A DNA stretch of 64,000 bases from Corynespora cassiicola. Lineage: Eukaryota > Ascomycota > Dothideomycetes > Pleosporales > Corynesporascaceae. Of this stretch, positions 45,854-57,387 are shown piece after piece; position 1 is the first letter of the stretch; each line of letters begins with the position of its first letter. The DNA is taken from contig JAEUWY010000008.1 in the NCBI GenBank assembly GCA_022059125.1, positions 248,001 to 312,000 on the forward strand. Reading direction: 5' to 3'. The notes beneath the pieces are model-generated. The model made no database searches, was not told the origin of the DNA, and saw only the letters and a program-made list of their open reading frames with translations. Position numbers and translations under genes: made by a program.

Positions 45854-47456
45854 TTAGACGATGCCCTTTCTTTCGTTAGTATAATCTTGTAGCTTCATAT
45901 GAGCTTGATAATGACCTACGGGTATGAAAATGTACGGGACTCTTTTCGTATACTCGTCCCAAGCCTTGCCGTACCTCTCGCGACATCTTGCATTATCGCG
46001 TAAAGCGCGATGCATAACCATGATGGTAAAGAAAACAGAGTAAAACCATGGGAATGGTGATACAAAGCCTGTGACGAGCCCCCAATTGATAGCAAAGTAG
46101 ATGTCGCAGGAGTAGTGAATTTTGCGCGCCTTGCCGTCTGCCAATAATCAGTGAAGTGCAAATACAATCAAGTTTTAGACAGGTACTCACACCAGCCATC
46201 GCAGAGCAGCTTCTTCCCGTAACTTGTCTCAATCGTCCTTGGATTGTGAATTCTACCATACTTGAAATACGGAAATGTTGTCCGCTCTTCTACCATACCT
46301 CTCTCTTCCTGTCGGAACTGATTCTTTTGACTGTTACAGGTGTCCCAGGTGTAATAAACCCCAAGATAAGGAATGAACAGAAGAATGACAAACCACCATG
46401 GCCACTGGTACTCATTGGGATCATGCTGGGCGACGTAGAGGATAGAATGAGCGTAGGAAAATGGCACGCCAGCCATGGTCCAGAAAATAATCATAAATCC
46501 TGCTTTCTCGTAGTATATGTCCCTACGTACAGTCAGCGAACAATCAAGAGAGTATCAAAGCGAGTGCTTTGGGCATACCACGTGGTGATGATCAAGTGCT
46601 CGCCTTTAGCACACGCTCCGGCATACAAATACTGTGCCAAAAGCAGAAACCACGCCTGTATAGAGACGTAGCCGTATTCTTCAAACTGCTTCAGGCATGC
46701 GCTCAGAGCGAGAAAGAAGAGGATAAACCATGCAATCCGAACCTCGAGCAACATCTTGAAGTCCAGGATACCAAACATCCTTGGGTTTAGCTCTGCACCC
46801 ATGAAGAAGTCGACGATGCGATCACCGGTCATACGGAGCGTCGCACCGCGAGCGACAGCCGAGAAGTATGCGACAAAGGAGCACAAGAACCCCGAGATGA
46901 TCGCCACACTCATTATCGGTCCATACTGGCCAATCAAAGTCTCCAGCCTAAAGTAACCGCTGAAATGCAGGGCAAATCCAAGAGCAGCGCTGGTGTAGAA
47001 GGACCACATGGCTGAGCAGTAGTAGTCTAACTGCTTTCCACCCAAATGAGGTAGAGCCTGACCTTTGCGGTAAACACCAGGAAGTAGAACATAGAAGGCC
47101 AATTGCGCGAGTCCAAATGACCAGTAAATGCGCCACGCTTGCTTGGTAGGGTAGGCCTCGGTCTTGACCAGGAACCACAGATGTTCCAGGAAAGCGATAA
47201 AACTCTCGTCCTTGGTTGGTTTTGGAATTTGACCGTCGTAGAAGACAGCTCCTATCCACATGAAGTACATGAGCAGAGGAAATCCCACCATCATGGCCGA
47301 CATGCCCAGTGGTCCTCCAAACTCATGTTTTTCTGATGTACCGGTAGAGATCCGATTCTGCTGTTCCCTTGCCGCGAGCGTTACGTTCTCAGCGGCTGAG
47401 TCGTTAACAGCCCTTTTCCTAGGTTTGACGGCTCGCGACATCGATTGTTGGTTCAT
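45854..47456 (-). CDS. ERG4: Sterol C-24(28) reductase (ERG4 family)
   Basis: Three exons (46579-47456, 46191-46522, 45854-46137) total 1,494 nt, 497 residues, with clean GT-AG joins. The family performs the last step of ergosterol synthesis, NADPH reduction of the C-24(28) double bond, in the ER. Hallmarks include Gly-Gly-Pro-Leu-Gly near the first membrane span, [10 protein letters not shown] with Asn-Pro-Arg, and several aromatic membrane spans. The C-terminal sterol-reductase signature is also present: Cys-Asp-Gly-Trp-Tyr-Gly-x-Ala-Arg-Lys-Ile-His-Tyr, then Cys-Arg-Glu-Arg-Tyr-Gly...Pro-Tyr-Ile-Phe-Ile-Pro. The tail extends ~18 residues past the usual end. The setting among transposons and pseudogenes suggests an accessory paralog rather than the housekeeping copy, which would need the rest of the genome to confirm. 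Confidence 0.9.
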
Positions 47457-47879
47457 TCCACGAAAGCAGAAAAATGGAGGACTGAAGTATCGAGAAAGTA
47501 CGGCCCAAGAGCCCTGTTGGCTCCAGCAAGGTATACATTAGATTTTTCTCTTTCTTCGTATGTCGCCACTAAGAGTGCCCTTTTCTAGCGCGCGGGCCGC
47601 CATGCGCATTACTCGCCAAGTGCCACGTTAAATTTATGGATCCGGATTCCGCGGGAGTGCGTATCGTTTGCAACGTATTCCACAAGCGAGTTACGCCCCC
47701 CCCCCCCCCGGGCGCACGCTACCTACTACAATGCCATGGCTAAAAAGCGCTTAATTGCCTCACGGGCGAGTGACACACCCTGACAAGACCCTACTAAAAA
47801 TAACCCAGTCCTTCTACACTACACTTTGTGCCAGATTTCCACTGCTCTATAAAATACAAGGTTCTATTTGAAATCTAAA
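47457..47879. other. Short spacer with poly-C run
   Basis: This is the upstream region of the ERG4-type gene (the start is at 47456). A poly-C run of about a dozen bases lies near 47697-47710. Beyond ~47880 transposase-like coding traces begin. Confidence 0.45.
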
Positions 47880-48246
47880 TCTATTGCTTGTTTAGGCGTA
47901 CGTAAGTCATATTTAGTTTTATTATAGCGTTTACAGTGTTTCAAAAACACTTTTTATACATAGTATAGGTCGCGTGAGGCGGAAAGATTGCAAGTAGGAT
48001 CTTATTCTGATCGCAATAGTCGATACAATCCATCGTAAGATAAGATTGATGTCTATTTATAAATAATAATCGGTAAGACGATCGAGCTTTTGCTTTAGTA
48101 ACAGAGTTAAACACCTATTTTAGCCATTAAAGTTTAATATTGTTATTTGACTAGCTAGAAAAAGTTAAAATTATCTGGGCGCGATAGATATTTAGATTAA
48201 AGCTTTGTAACTAGAAGTTCTAGATTGATTCAGATTTACTTTAGTA

Positions 48247-48480
48247 CAGAGGGGTGACATTAAAAAAAAACCAAAAAAAAAGTTATACTTTTTAAACTAG
48301 TATAACTCTGTAACTAGACCAGCTATTAAAATAAAAGAAAATTAATTTTAAAGAGATTTAGAGGCTTTAATTTTGTATTAAAAAAAATACATAGCTTATA
48401 TAATATTTATTACTTAGAAATTTAAAATAAAAGTATAGTAAAAAAAAATGTAAACTTAAAAGCTAATTTATTTTTTTTAG
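48247..48480 (+). repeat. Left terminal inverted repeat of the Tc1/mariner element
   Basis: This pairs with 50137-50370 in reverse orientation, with scattered transition-type mismatches and small A-run length differences. The inner boundary is approximate. Confidence 0.85.
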
Positions 48481-50136
48481 CGTAAAATTTTTATTTTTTA
48501 TTTTATTATTTTAAAGTTGTATACAGTATATACTTGTAATCTTTTTTAAAAAATATCTTTTTTATTTTTTTAAAAAAAAAATTAATAGTAGAAATTTTTT
48601 TTTAAAAAATTAAATTATATAAATAAATTAATAATTAATTAAATTATTAATATTTTGTATAATACCCGTTAGCTTTATTAACTGCCTCTTAACGTCTAGG
48701 TAAAGATAATATATAATTATCTATTATTTTTTGTGGAATTAAATTTTATTCTTTATTTATAGCGTTTATAAATAAAGTATTATCTTTTTTATTATTTTTT
48801 TTGCCTAATAAATTAGGATTTAATTTTTTTAAATTATTTTTTAATATAGTTTAGATATTTTCTATAGGTGCTAAGTCTAGGCTATAAGCTAAATGTTTAA
48901 ATAATTTAATTTTATTTTTTTTAAACTATTTTAAAACTGGTTTAGCTGTATAAATTTTTGAATTATCTTGTTAAAATTTCTATTCTATAAAGTAATTAGT
49001 ATTTACATTAATTTTATAATTTAATATTTAATTAAATAAATTTAATTAAATAATAAATTTAATAAAAAAATAAAAAAAGGTATATAAACTAACCGGGTTT
49101 TATTTGTTTTTTAATAATAAATTTTAATACTTTTTGTATATAATCTGTATTATTAAAATTATTTTTAAAATTAGGTGTTTTAATAAACACTAATTCTGAT
49201 TTTTCTTCTATCTAAATAGCTCTCTATACTAATATAACAATATCTCAAGCTATAATTTAATTAGTACTAATTTTTTTAAAAAAATTATTAAATTAAAAAA
49301 TTATAATTAACTTTTAATTAATTTTAATTTTTTTAATTTTTTTTTTTACTTATAATTTAATTTTATAAAAGCTAATTTAGCTCTTACTCTTTTATTTCTT
49401 TTTTTTTATATATTCTTGTCTAGAATCTAGGTTTTTTTCTATTACTAACTTATTAGAAAATATAATTTTATTTAAATTTATATTTTTTAAATTTTTTAAT
49501 TATTTTTTTACGTATTTTAATTTTATTTTAGCTTTTTTTTTATTTAAATACGGCTTTTTAGTACTAATATTTATACTATAATTTTCTTCTTTTAAATATC
49601 TTTATAAGCTTTTTTTAGATATTTTTATATTATTTTCTAGTAATATTTTTTTATTTATTTTTTTAGAGCTTTTAATTAAATCCCTATTAATAATTTTTTT
49701 ATCTCTTTTAAATAGCTTAATTTTATCTTAATTTTTTTCTTTTTTTAAGCTATTAAATAATTTACTTTTTTTATTTATTCTTTGTATAGTATTTTTAATA
49801 CTTATTTTATTTTTATTTAATATATTAGAAATAGTTATAATAGGTGTATTAGCTTTTAATAAAAGATTAACTTTTTCTTTATAGTCTAAAAATTAAAGTT
49901 CTATTTTATTTTTATTTAGAGGAAATAGAAATTCAGAATTTTTTTCTGAAATACTTATTTATATACTAATTTAACTAGTTTATTATTATATAATTAGTGC
50001 TTATATAAGCAAAACTTTATTTTTTAAATTAAATTTTTTTTATATTAAATTAAATTTCTAGCTCCAGTTTTTTCTTTACGTAATATAGATTAAGCTTAAT
50101 TAAGTTAGCGTAAAATAAAAAGTTTTAATAATTTTT

Positions 50137-50370
50137 TTAATAAAAAATAAATCAGCTTTTAAATTTATACTTTTTTTTACTATACTTTTACTTTAAATTC
50201 TTAAGTAATAAATATTATATAAGTTATATATTATTTTTAATACAGAGAACGAGCCTTTAAATCTCTTTAAAATTAATTTTTTTTTATATTAATAGCTAGT
50301 CTAGTAACAGAGTTATACGAGTTTAAAAAGTATAACTTTTTTTTGGTTTTTTTTTAATGTCACCCCTCTG
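50137..50370 (-). repeat. Right terminal inverted repeat of the Tc1/mariner element
   Basis: This is the reverse complement of the left repeat. It ends in GTCACCCCTCTG followed by TA. The inner boundary is approximate. Confidence 0.85.
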
Positions 50371-51000
50371 TAGATACGACTTAGATTAAGATAGGATTAA
50401 CCAGCGTAAATATAAGTAATTAGAGTTATCTATTCTCGGCTGTCGTCTTGGATTAAAGACTTTCTAATCCCGGATTCTAGAGAGGTTCTAGAGAAGATTC
50501 TCTTTGATCGCGATTGGACTCCGATCATGAAGCCCTTCTCATCCATATTGTAGATATGGTGCGGCTCGACTTCGAATTATAACTTTTATTTCAGTTCTGA
50601 ATCAGCTCTGTGGCGGTTGGGGTCTATATTGGTGAATGGTTTTGATTTGAGAAGATCAGGATAGCGCTGAACAAAGCGATCGACCCAGTGGTATCCAAGC
50701 TCTTTCTGGGCAAGCCGTGAAGTTAGTCTTCGTACTATATCTCTACGTGGTGGTAATCCTTGCTTGCTAATTCGATTGATGTGTTGTATAAGCTCGATTT
50801 CCTGTTGTGGGTGGAGAGCTCGCCAGTTTTTATGGTAAGCCGCGCGCGGGTGGCTAGACCTTGGTGTTGCCGCCTAAGCGTTGTAGGCTCAACGCCATAC
50901 ATTTTTGCAGTTTGAGCATTTATGAGTTTTCTCTAGGCTCTAAAGCATCTGGCTACAAGCGCAGCGTCGATGGGCTCCCTTTGGGGTGATCGTGGTGTGG

Positions 51001-51612
51001 TAAAGTGTCGTACGCCAGAATGATCTGCATTTAATAAGCTTGCCGTGCAGTTCCTGTTTAGATAGCCAGGCTAGAGTGCAACTAAGAATATTACACCGGC
51101 TTTTTACAATATAAGACTACTTAGATAAGCACTTAAAATTGCAACACTTGTTAAAGAGGTCGACGCGCGTGTCGGCGAGGCAGGTCGGCTCGTGCTGCCA
51201 GACTCACTTAAAAGCAATGCAAGTATTTGTAATAAAATTCTTCGTTGAGTGTAATTTGTTGGCTTTTATATGATCACCATAGCTGTTGGACGGATATCTT
51301 GAGATGTGAAATCAATTACAATGTATACATGAAACATGCCCTAGTTAACACAAGAAGGGTTCTATAAGCCTATACAAAAACCTACTCAGTTCTCATTCTG
51401 CTCTCCCACATACATACTTTAGAAAATTCTGTCTATAGGCATTAACGAACTTTACACAGCCTCGTACAATCAGTGTATACTTTTCAAACCGACGTCGAAC
51501 GTATTAAAGGCTGCCCAGGTGTGATTTGGACGTATAACCTGCTTTGCGGTGTCTCGTCTTTATGTGTAACTTTACGAAAAGGCGCCAGTTCTCTGGGGGA
51601 ATCCGAGCAACC
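51001..51612. other. Spacer downstream of the ERG3-type gene
   Basis: These ~600 bases lie between the transposon relic and the ERG3 stop codon. No coding frame or terminal repeat was recognised. Confidence 0.4.
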
Positions 51613-52686
51613 TTACTCCCTTTTTGGCTTCTTGATAGGTTCACCCTGATCATCTACGAGGCCTTTCGCTCGCATCACCATAAGGGCATCGTGAAGAGGA
51701 TCTAGTGCCGGCTCTGGTGCCCTGTGCGAGCCAAAGTAGCTGTCCGCCCAAGTGAAGTATTGTCCGTAGTTAACGGTGAAGTAAATGTGGTGCAATGTGT
51801 GATGGGCAGGGCTGTTAATGAACTTTTCCGCCCAATGGCCCGTAACCATGTCCCCGTCATGAATCAGAACGGTCCAAATCTGGACAGCAAGGAAGAGGAC
51901 CATGTACAGATATTTCTGCATTGGAACAATAAAAATAAAAATGCTTTTGCGGCTTAGAAAACTGGATAGACTAAAGACGTCCGTAAGGATAGGCTGGGGA
52001 TACTCACTGATATGGTAAAGACTGGACATATCCATCGAGCGGATGAAAAGCTAGCGCAGCCCACGGTGTGGGGACTATCATGCTATCAGTATTGGCGTAC
52101 GCAAGTACAAATACAATACCAAGGGTGGACAGTGTATTATAGACTTACCGATCCATTTGTGGTGTGGCTTGTGGATGTGCTTGTATACTTTGGGGTGATG
52201 TTCCAAGCGATGAATCCAGTAAATAGCAAGATCGTTGAAAGCCATGTAAAATACTATTGAGAGCAACAGCCAGACCCAGCCATAGTCTCCTATTTGGGAG
52301 TAAAGCAGGCTCTTGCCACGGACCTCGGCCAGGAAAAAGGGCAGGGTCAGAATATTGATAAAGGGGATGGCGAATAATGATGACTTGATTTCGTGGCTGA
52401 CTTGGTTCTTCAAGAAACGAGGATGATACTCGAGCCGTCGATCAAATATAAAGTAATAGGACAAAGCACCGAAAGCGAGGTAGAGTGAAGTCGCACCAAG
52501 TTGAGTGATAATGAAAATTGATAGGGTTTGACGATAAATGTTGTCGCGTGGCCACTGAGATGCGGAGGCTGTGTCGACGGCTAAGCGGTCAGCATGTGTG
52601 GAGTTGCTGGTGCAGGAATAAGGCAATATCCAGGCATAGGTTTTGTCCAAAACAATGGAATCAAGAAGCTCGAGGGCTACATCCAT
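51613..52686 (-). CDS. ERG3: Sterol C-5 desaturase (ERG3 family)
   Basis: Three exons (52149-52686, 52008-52074, 51613-51943) total 936 nt, 311 residues; the 67-nt middle exon supplies Val-Pro-Thr-Pro-Trp-Ala. The three His boxes of the fatty-acid-hydroxylase superfamily are complete: His-Arg-Leu-Glu-His (159-163), His-Lys-Pro-His-His (172-176) and His-Thr-Leu-His-His (~250-254). The last is followed by Asn-Tyr-Gly-Gln-Tyr as in ERG3. The enzyme is a di-iron ER membrane protein that introduces the C-5 double bond of episterol. At 311 residues it is a little shorter than yeast Erg3 (365). It lies 4.2 kb from the ERG4-type gene on the same strand, separated only by transposons. It is likely an accessory paralog, by the same reasoning as ERG4. 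Confidence 0.9.
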
Positions 52687-54465
52687 TATCGGTGGCGAAT
52701 TGATTGAGGCTATTGCTAGGGACTGAGCGAAAGTATATATTGAGCGTGCAGTTGAATTTCGATGTGTTGTGGGAGGAAGATTACAAATTGAGGAGAGACT
52801 GATCCAAGCCTGATGAAAACCGTAGATTATTTATGCCTTCCAATTGAATTGCAGTGTGGTTTGAGGCCGCGGACGCGCAGAGGAAAAGATTTATTGGTTT
52901 CCTGCTTGGCAGGGGTTAACTAAAAGTGGAGCACGGGTGCTCATCGATATCCGGCCCGTTCTACCGTATGCCTATCTGTGCGTTTGATTTTCTATTATGA
53001 CCTGTTCCCTGTCTAACCATGTGCTTAAGAAAGAAAGAATTAATAAAAAGTTAGAAACTACCGTAGATACAAGATGAAGTAGCTAAGAAATAAGCCTGGG
53101 TCTGATCTTAACACTCGATGTCTAGTGTCGCTCCCGAGTCGCATGCTTCTTTCTTTGTCGCCCGTACCCTTTTCTTGCCTGCCCTCCTCTAAATGGATGA
53201 TAGTTCTGATCACCTTATACAGCCCTTGTTGTATGCCAGCAAGAACGATCGACATTGAGCTCAATTACAAGAGCTCCAGCTACTTTCAGCCTATCATGGT
53301 GCTTCCTAGAGAGAGATGCCGAGGCCTGCTGTAATTGGTTGCAGACTGTTGCGGGCCGCGACGACCTACCTGGCTAAGCAGAGAAAATCTTTTCCCTCCG
53401 AACCCACCTACTCTACGTAACTCCTTGAGTTGCATTTTGCGCAGATCGCTATCGTTGGCTGCAGACAGCTACAGCTTGCTTACCGTGTCCATGCGCGCGA
53501 TGCGCCGATACTGTACAGCCCCTTCGGCAGGGCTTCGTCCGTCGTCGCCGTCTTGGCCGTACTTGTTCTTGTTAGTGCTTAATGCACGGACCCACGCGCT
53601 CCCTAACAGATCTCGGAGACTGCCCCAACTGCAATACGACTTACTACAGTAGCATAACGCGTAAGCGAAGTTAGGGTAGCAAAAACCTGTTATAGCTGTC
53701 GTATATTAAAGCATTTTTAACTATTAAAGCTAAAGCTTACTGTATTTTTATATTAGATATTTTACTCCGTCTAAGCCCTGTTGAGCCCTTCCATTAACTT
53801 TTGCGAGCTTTTTCTATAGATTTTCCGCGGCATATAAACTACTTTCTGTAGGATTTTCTGGCAAATGCAGGGCTGCGGATCCACCACCAGACATGCCTCG
53901 CCAAGTGTGGCGGTGAAGAGAAAAGCTTCTGGTTAAAGTGGGAGTAGATAGGACCGCTGTGATGCATTAATTCAAAGGGAAGCGCTAATCTCGAGTGCAA
54001 CATTCCTACATACCCTATTCCCTTCTGATCTACTGATGATACGGATTTTGCCCCTCTTCGCCCACAGATTCATATCACTCCGCAAGAGCAAATTTACCGG
54101 CTAGTCTCTCTAAGCCGTGTGGTAGACACACGTGCTACTGGGCGTGCAACTAAAAACTGCCTTTAGACGCATATTATACCTGGTCTACACGGCTGCCGGC
54201 TTTAGCGCTTTTAACCTCAGTGCCTGGCTGTTGATAACCAAGCACGCAGTGTCGCCCTCCAGTGGGCTTGATATCGGCCATTCCGTCCGCCCTGAATGGC
54301 GGTCAAACTTAGTAGGCTGGGCCATGAATGAAGCGGTGGCACTTGGGTTCTTTTTCGGGCCAAGGCCATATCTGTGACAGACAGGGAACTGTTGTACCGG
54401 GCGATGGAGCAGCAGCTTGGAGTTGCACAGACCTGCATTTTTAAGGCCATCGAAGGGTGGAGTTG

Positions 54466-54493
54466 ACGAGATACGAGATACGAGATACGAGAT
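54466..54493. repeat. (ACGAGAT)n heptamer repeat
   Basis: Four perfect ACGAGAT copies in tandem, non-coding. Confidence 0.9.
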
Positions 54494-55044
54494 ACGCACC
54501 GGAAACGCCGGATATCCCAAGCTCAAATACTAGCACTGATAGTCTAGACACAGTGATTGGAAGATTATGAAGTATCTTTGGTCGGGGATTCCATGCGAGT
54601 AGCTCAAAATGCCTCGATGTAGTTTTGAGTGCACAGCGACGCGCATATCAACATAGTACCTGAATATCTGAATACCGCGAGATGGCCTACAAAAGCAATA
54701 TATGTACTAATTATTTTCAGCCCCAAAATCACATGCATAGTCATAATGGCACTAGCTTTTCAAAGAATAGAAACATACACTGCCTGAGAAATGCAAATGT
54801 GTATGGAACAACTTTGAGCAAACTTAGAAGACCAGTGTTAGTGACACAATATACGAATAAGGCCGATCGGGTTGTAATTATGCCACGAGAATTCAAGCCA
54901 GACTCATCTGATATTGTTTACGCGGTTCTCTGTATTTGGACCCACTTGGAGGCGCCGAATATCTCCCAGAGTGTGCACAATGTCACCTCCATAAATTATA
55001 GGGACTAGTGATTTTTCGCCATTTTCGCATACATCGTGCCGTCT

Positions 55045-55075
55045 GAACCATGCCTAGTTGGCGAGGGCATGGTTC
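55045..55075. promoter_or_regulatory. Perfect 10-bp inverted repeat upstream of the GH43 gene
   Basis: GAACCATGCC (55045-55054) and GGCATGGTTC (55066-55075) are perfect inverted copies with an 11-base loop, ~97 bases before the GH43 start codon. A weaker outer pair (GTGATTT / AAATCAC) lies at ~55008-55014 and ~55082-55088. It could be a dimeric factor site or the stub of a small inverted-repeat element. Confidence 0.5.
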
Positions 55076-55171
55076 ACTAGAAATCACATGCTATAATTGA
55101 AGTGAATCAAGTACAAATGACGAGCACCTTCCTGTAAACTTAAGAGCTCCAGCCTACCCTCAGTCACCAAC

Positions 55172-56998
55172 ATGTTTATAACGTTCAAATTTGTCCTTGC
55201 AGCGCTGGTTATAACCAGATCGACCATCGGCTCAGCCGCCAGCAATCAGACTCGCTACAATCCAGCTATTCCTGGCTGGCATAGCGATCCAAGTTGTGTG
55301 TTTGTTCCTGAGAGAGACAACACCACGTTCTGCACCTCATCGACGTTTCTTTTGACACCCGGACTTCCCGTCCATGTAAGCAAGGATCTTTCAAGCTGGA
55401 AGCTTGCTAGTCATGCTATATCACGCAAAAGTCAATATCCGGAATACGATCAGTCTCTCGCTCAGACAGATGGGATTTGGGCTGCCACGATCAGATACCA
55501 CGAAGGAACTTTCTACATCATCACCATTTATCGTAAAGCATCTGCGGATTCAAGATTGAATCAAGGATTGATTTTCAAGACGACCGATCCGTACAGTGAC
55601 CAAGCTTGGAGCGATCCCATCCGATATGACGCGGAATTCATTGACCCGGACCTATTTTGGGATGACGATGGTACAACGTACGTTGCTACTGCAGGCACTT
55701 ATCTGCAGATAGTTGATCTGGAAACTGGCGCTTTCAGCGAACCGCACCAAATATCGAACGGCACAAGCGGCGAGTTTCTTGAAGGTCCCCATATTTACAA
55801 GAAAGATGGAATGTACTACCTTCTTGTAGCCGAGGGAGGATCAGGAATCAACCACACTGTCACTATCTCCCGATCAAAGAACATCTGGGGCCCGTACGAA
55901 AACTATGAAGCTAATCCAATCCTGACGAACAAAGGCACAATGGAGTACTTCCAGAACGTCGGTCACGCTGATTTATTCCAAGATGCAAGAGGCCAATGGT
56001 GGGCGACGGCTTTGTCATGGCGCTCCGGGCCTGAAGCTAAGAATTACCCTATGGGTCGAGAGATGGTAATCACTCCTGCAACCTGGGAGAATGGCAGCTG
56101 GCCGGTCATCTCGCCCATACGCGGCGTTGAGAACGGATGGTATCTTCCTTCCTCGCGAGACCTGCCTGGCAATGGCCCATCCGTGGACGAAGGCGATTTT
56201 GTTGATTTTGAGCCTAATTCAACAATCCCACGCCACTTTGGATTCTGGAGGTGGCCCGACAAGGCGGCGTATGCTGTCTCGCCGCCCGGTCATCCCAACA
56301 CACTTCGTCTCACGCCATCGATAATGAGCATTACAGCAGGCTATGAGAATTATACGGCTGGCTACGATATCGGAAACTTAACCCTAGTTATGCGCCTACA
56401 GACAGATACTATGTTCCAGTACAGTGTCGACATATCGTACATTCCCCAAGTTGCAGACGAAGAGGCGGGCGTGACCGTCTTCCTCAACCAGGTCCAAAAC
56501 ATCAATCTTGGGATCACCATGCTACAGGATAATTCGTTGGAGTCTTCGAACAGCACAAATTCGTCTCTTGTCCCCCATATGCGCTTCCTCGTGTCTGGCT
56601 TAGGGAGTCATCTAGAAGATATCCCCGCGCCATCCACTATGCCTATTCCAAAATTTTGGTTGGATAACCCGATCCGTCTGATTATTCGCTCTATCAATGA
56701 AACGTATTACGTGCTTTCTGCTGCACCAAGTTTGTACCCAAGCGAAGAACATGTTATCGGAACCGCACCGGCTACCATAGTAAGTGGTGGTGACGGGCCC
56801 TTCACAGGTATGTGTTTTAGCTCATTTTAATTCTTTAGTTTATGAATGCGTAACGCATGCTAATTTTTGAATCCAGGTTCACTTGTAGGAGCGTATGCAA
56901 CGAATAACGGTGGCAGCGGAACCACACCAGCCTACGTCTCCAGGTGGAGATATCAAGGCCTTGCCCAGTCAATTGATAATGGAGAAATGGTTCCCTAG
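55172..56998 (+). CDS. Secreted glycoside hydrolase family 43
   Basis: Two exons (55172-56807, 56877-56998) total 1,758 nt, 585 residues. Retaining the intron would stop the protein early, at 56830. A signal peptide covers ~1-22. The N-terminal five-bladed propeller has the GH43 catalytic set: base Asp39 in Trp-His-Ser-Asp-Pro-Ser, pKa-modulating Asp158 in Phe-Ile-Asp-Pro-Asp, and acid Glu204 in Leu-Glu-Gly-Pro-His. A C-terminal beta-sandwich-like part follows from ~residue 345, and many Asn-X-Ser/Thr sites fit secretion. Family members act as beta-xylosidases or alpha-L-arabinofuranosidases on hemicellulose. The exact specificity cannot be read here. The second exon supplies only the last ~40 residues, closing with a Ser-Arg-Trp-Arg-Tyr strand. 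Confidence 0.9.
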
Positions 56999-57387
56999 CG
57001 ATTCATCTACTAAGATCTGCTATTATTGTTTTAATAGAAACCAGGTGATCTTGCGCAGCAGATTGTAAATAAAAAAAATACCTATTGAAAAAACTGAAAA
57101 ATGTAAAAAGTATCCAGTTTTTTATACTAACTAACTAACTACTAAGTAAAAACTAATAATTAAAACATAATTGATAAAATTTATACAATAAAATACAGTA
57201 CTAAAATCTAAATCATTATAATAGCTAAAAAATTTTATAATTTTTTAATTAAATATCTAATTAGTATTGTTACTATTTTTTTACATTTACTGTTTAGTTT
57301 TAGCTTAGTATAGCTAAGAGAAAAGAACTTCTGTAGCTCTTTTAATAGAGCTATACTAGATATAATCCAAAACTCTGTAATTATATA
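56999..57387. other. AT-rich spacer
   Basis: 57060-57400 is AT- and TpA-rich with ACTA repeats and looks like degraded mobile DNA. No ends or coding traces were found. Confidence 0.45.

Larger units (their letters stand above)
48247..50370 (-). mobile_element. Tc1/mariner transposon, RIP-degraded, 2,124 bp
   Basis: Both ends read CAGAGGGGTGAC inward and are flanked by TA (48245-48246 and 50371-50372), the Tc1/mariner target duplication. The terminal inverted repeats are ~235 bases and still well matched. The interior is extremely AT-rich, TpA-dense and has no open frame. On the minus strand near 48770-48890 a transposase trace survives: Tyr-Ser-Leu-Asp-Leu-Ala-Pro-Ile-Glu-Asn-Ile, then a stop where Trp is expected. 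It matches the Tc1 DDE motif Tyr-Ser-Pro-Asp-Leu-x-Pro-Ile-Glu-Asn-x-Trp with C-to-T changes (Pro to Leu, Trp to stop). This pattern is expected from repeat-induced point mutation. Confidence 0.92.
47880..51000 (-). mobile_element. pogo/Fot1-like DNA transposon relic, split by another transposon
   Basis: Minus-strand traces of one transposase lie on both sides of the inserted element. Right of it are an HTH-like start (Ala-Lys-Met-Tyr-Gly-Val...Thr-Thr-Leu-Arg-Arg, near 50870), a CENP-B-type block (Gly-Tyr-His-Trp-Val-Asp-Arg-Phe, near 50670) and the first catalytic Asp motif (Ile-Tyr-Asn-Met-Asp-Glu-Lys-Gly-Phe, near 50550). Left of it, around 47950-48085, is the region normally carrying Val-Asp-Gly-His, here Ile-Asn-Arg-His, followed by Gln-Asn-Lys-Ile-Leu-Leu-Ala-Ile-Phe-Pro-Pro-His. 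The second catalytic Asp is thus Asn. Stops and short deletions break the frame. The outer ends are estimates because I could not find terminal repeats. Confidence 0.75.
52687..55171. other. Gene-free stretch with AT-rich patch and short repeats
   Basis: This 2.5 kb lies between the divergent ERG3 (-) and GH43 (+) genes. 53690-53770 is TpA-rich like degraded mobile DNA. Frames such as 53335-53652 and 54682-55008 lack motifs and are not accepted. Confidence 0.45.

Noticed and set aside
56808..56876. Premature stop at the end of the GH43 gene
   Set aside because: The stop is inside a GTATGT...CAG intron; splicing gives a normal C-terminus.
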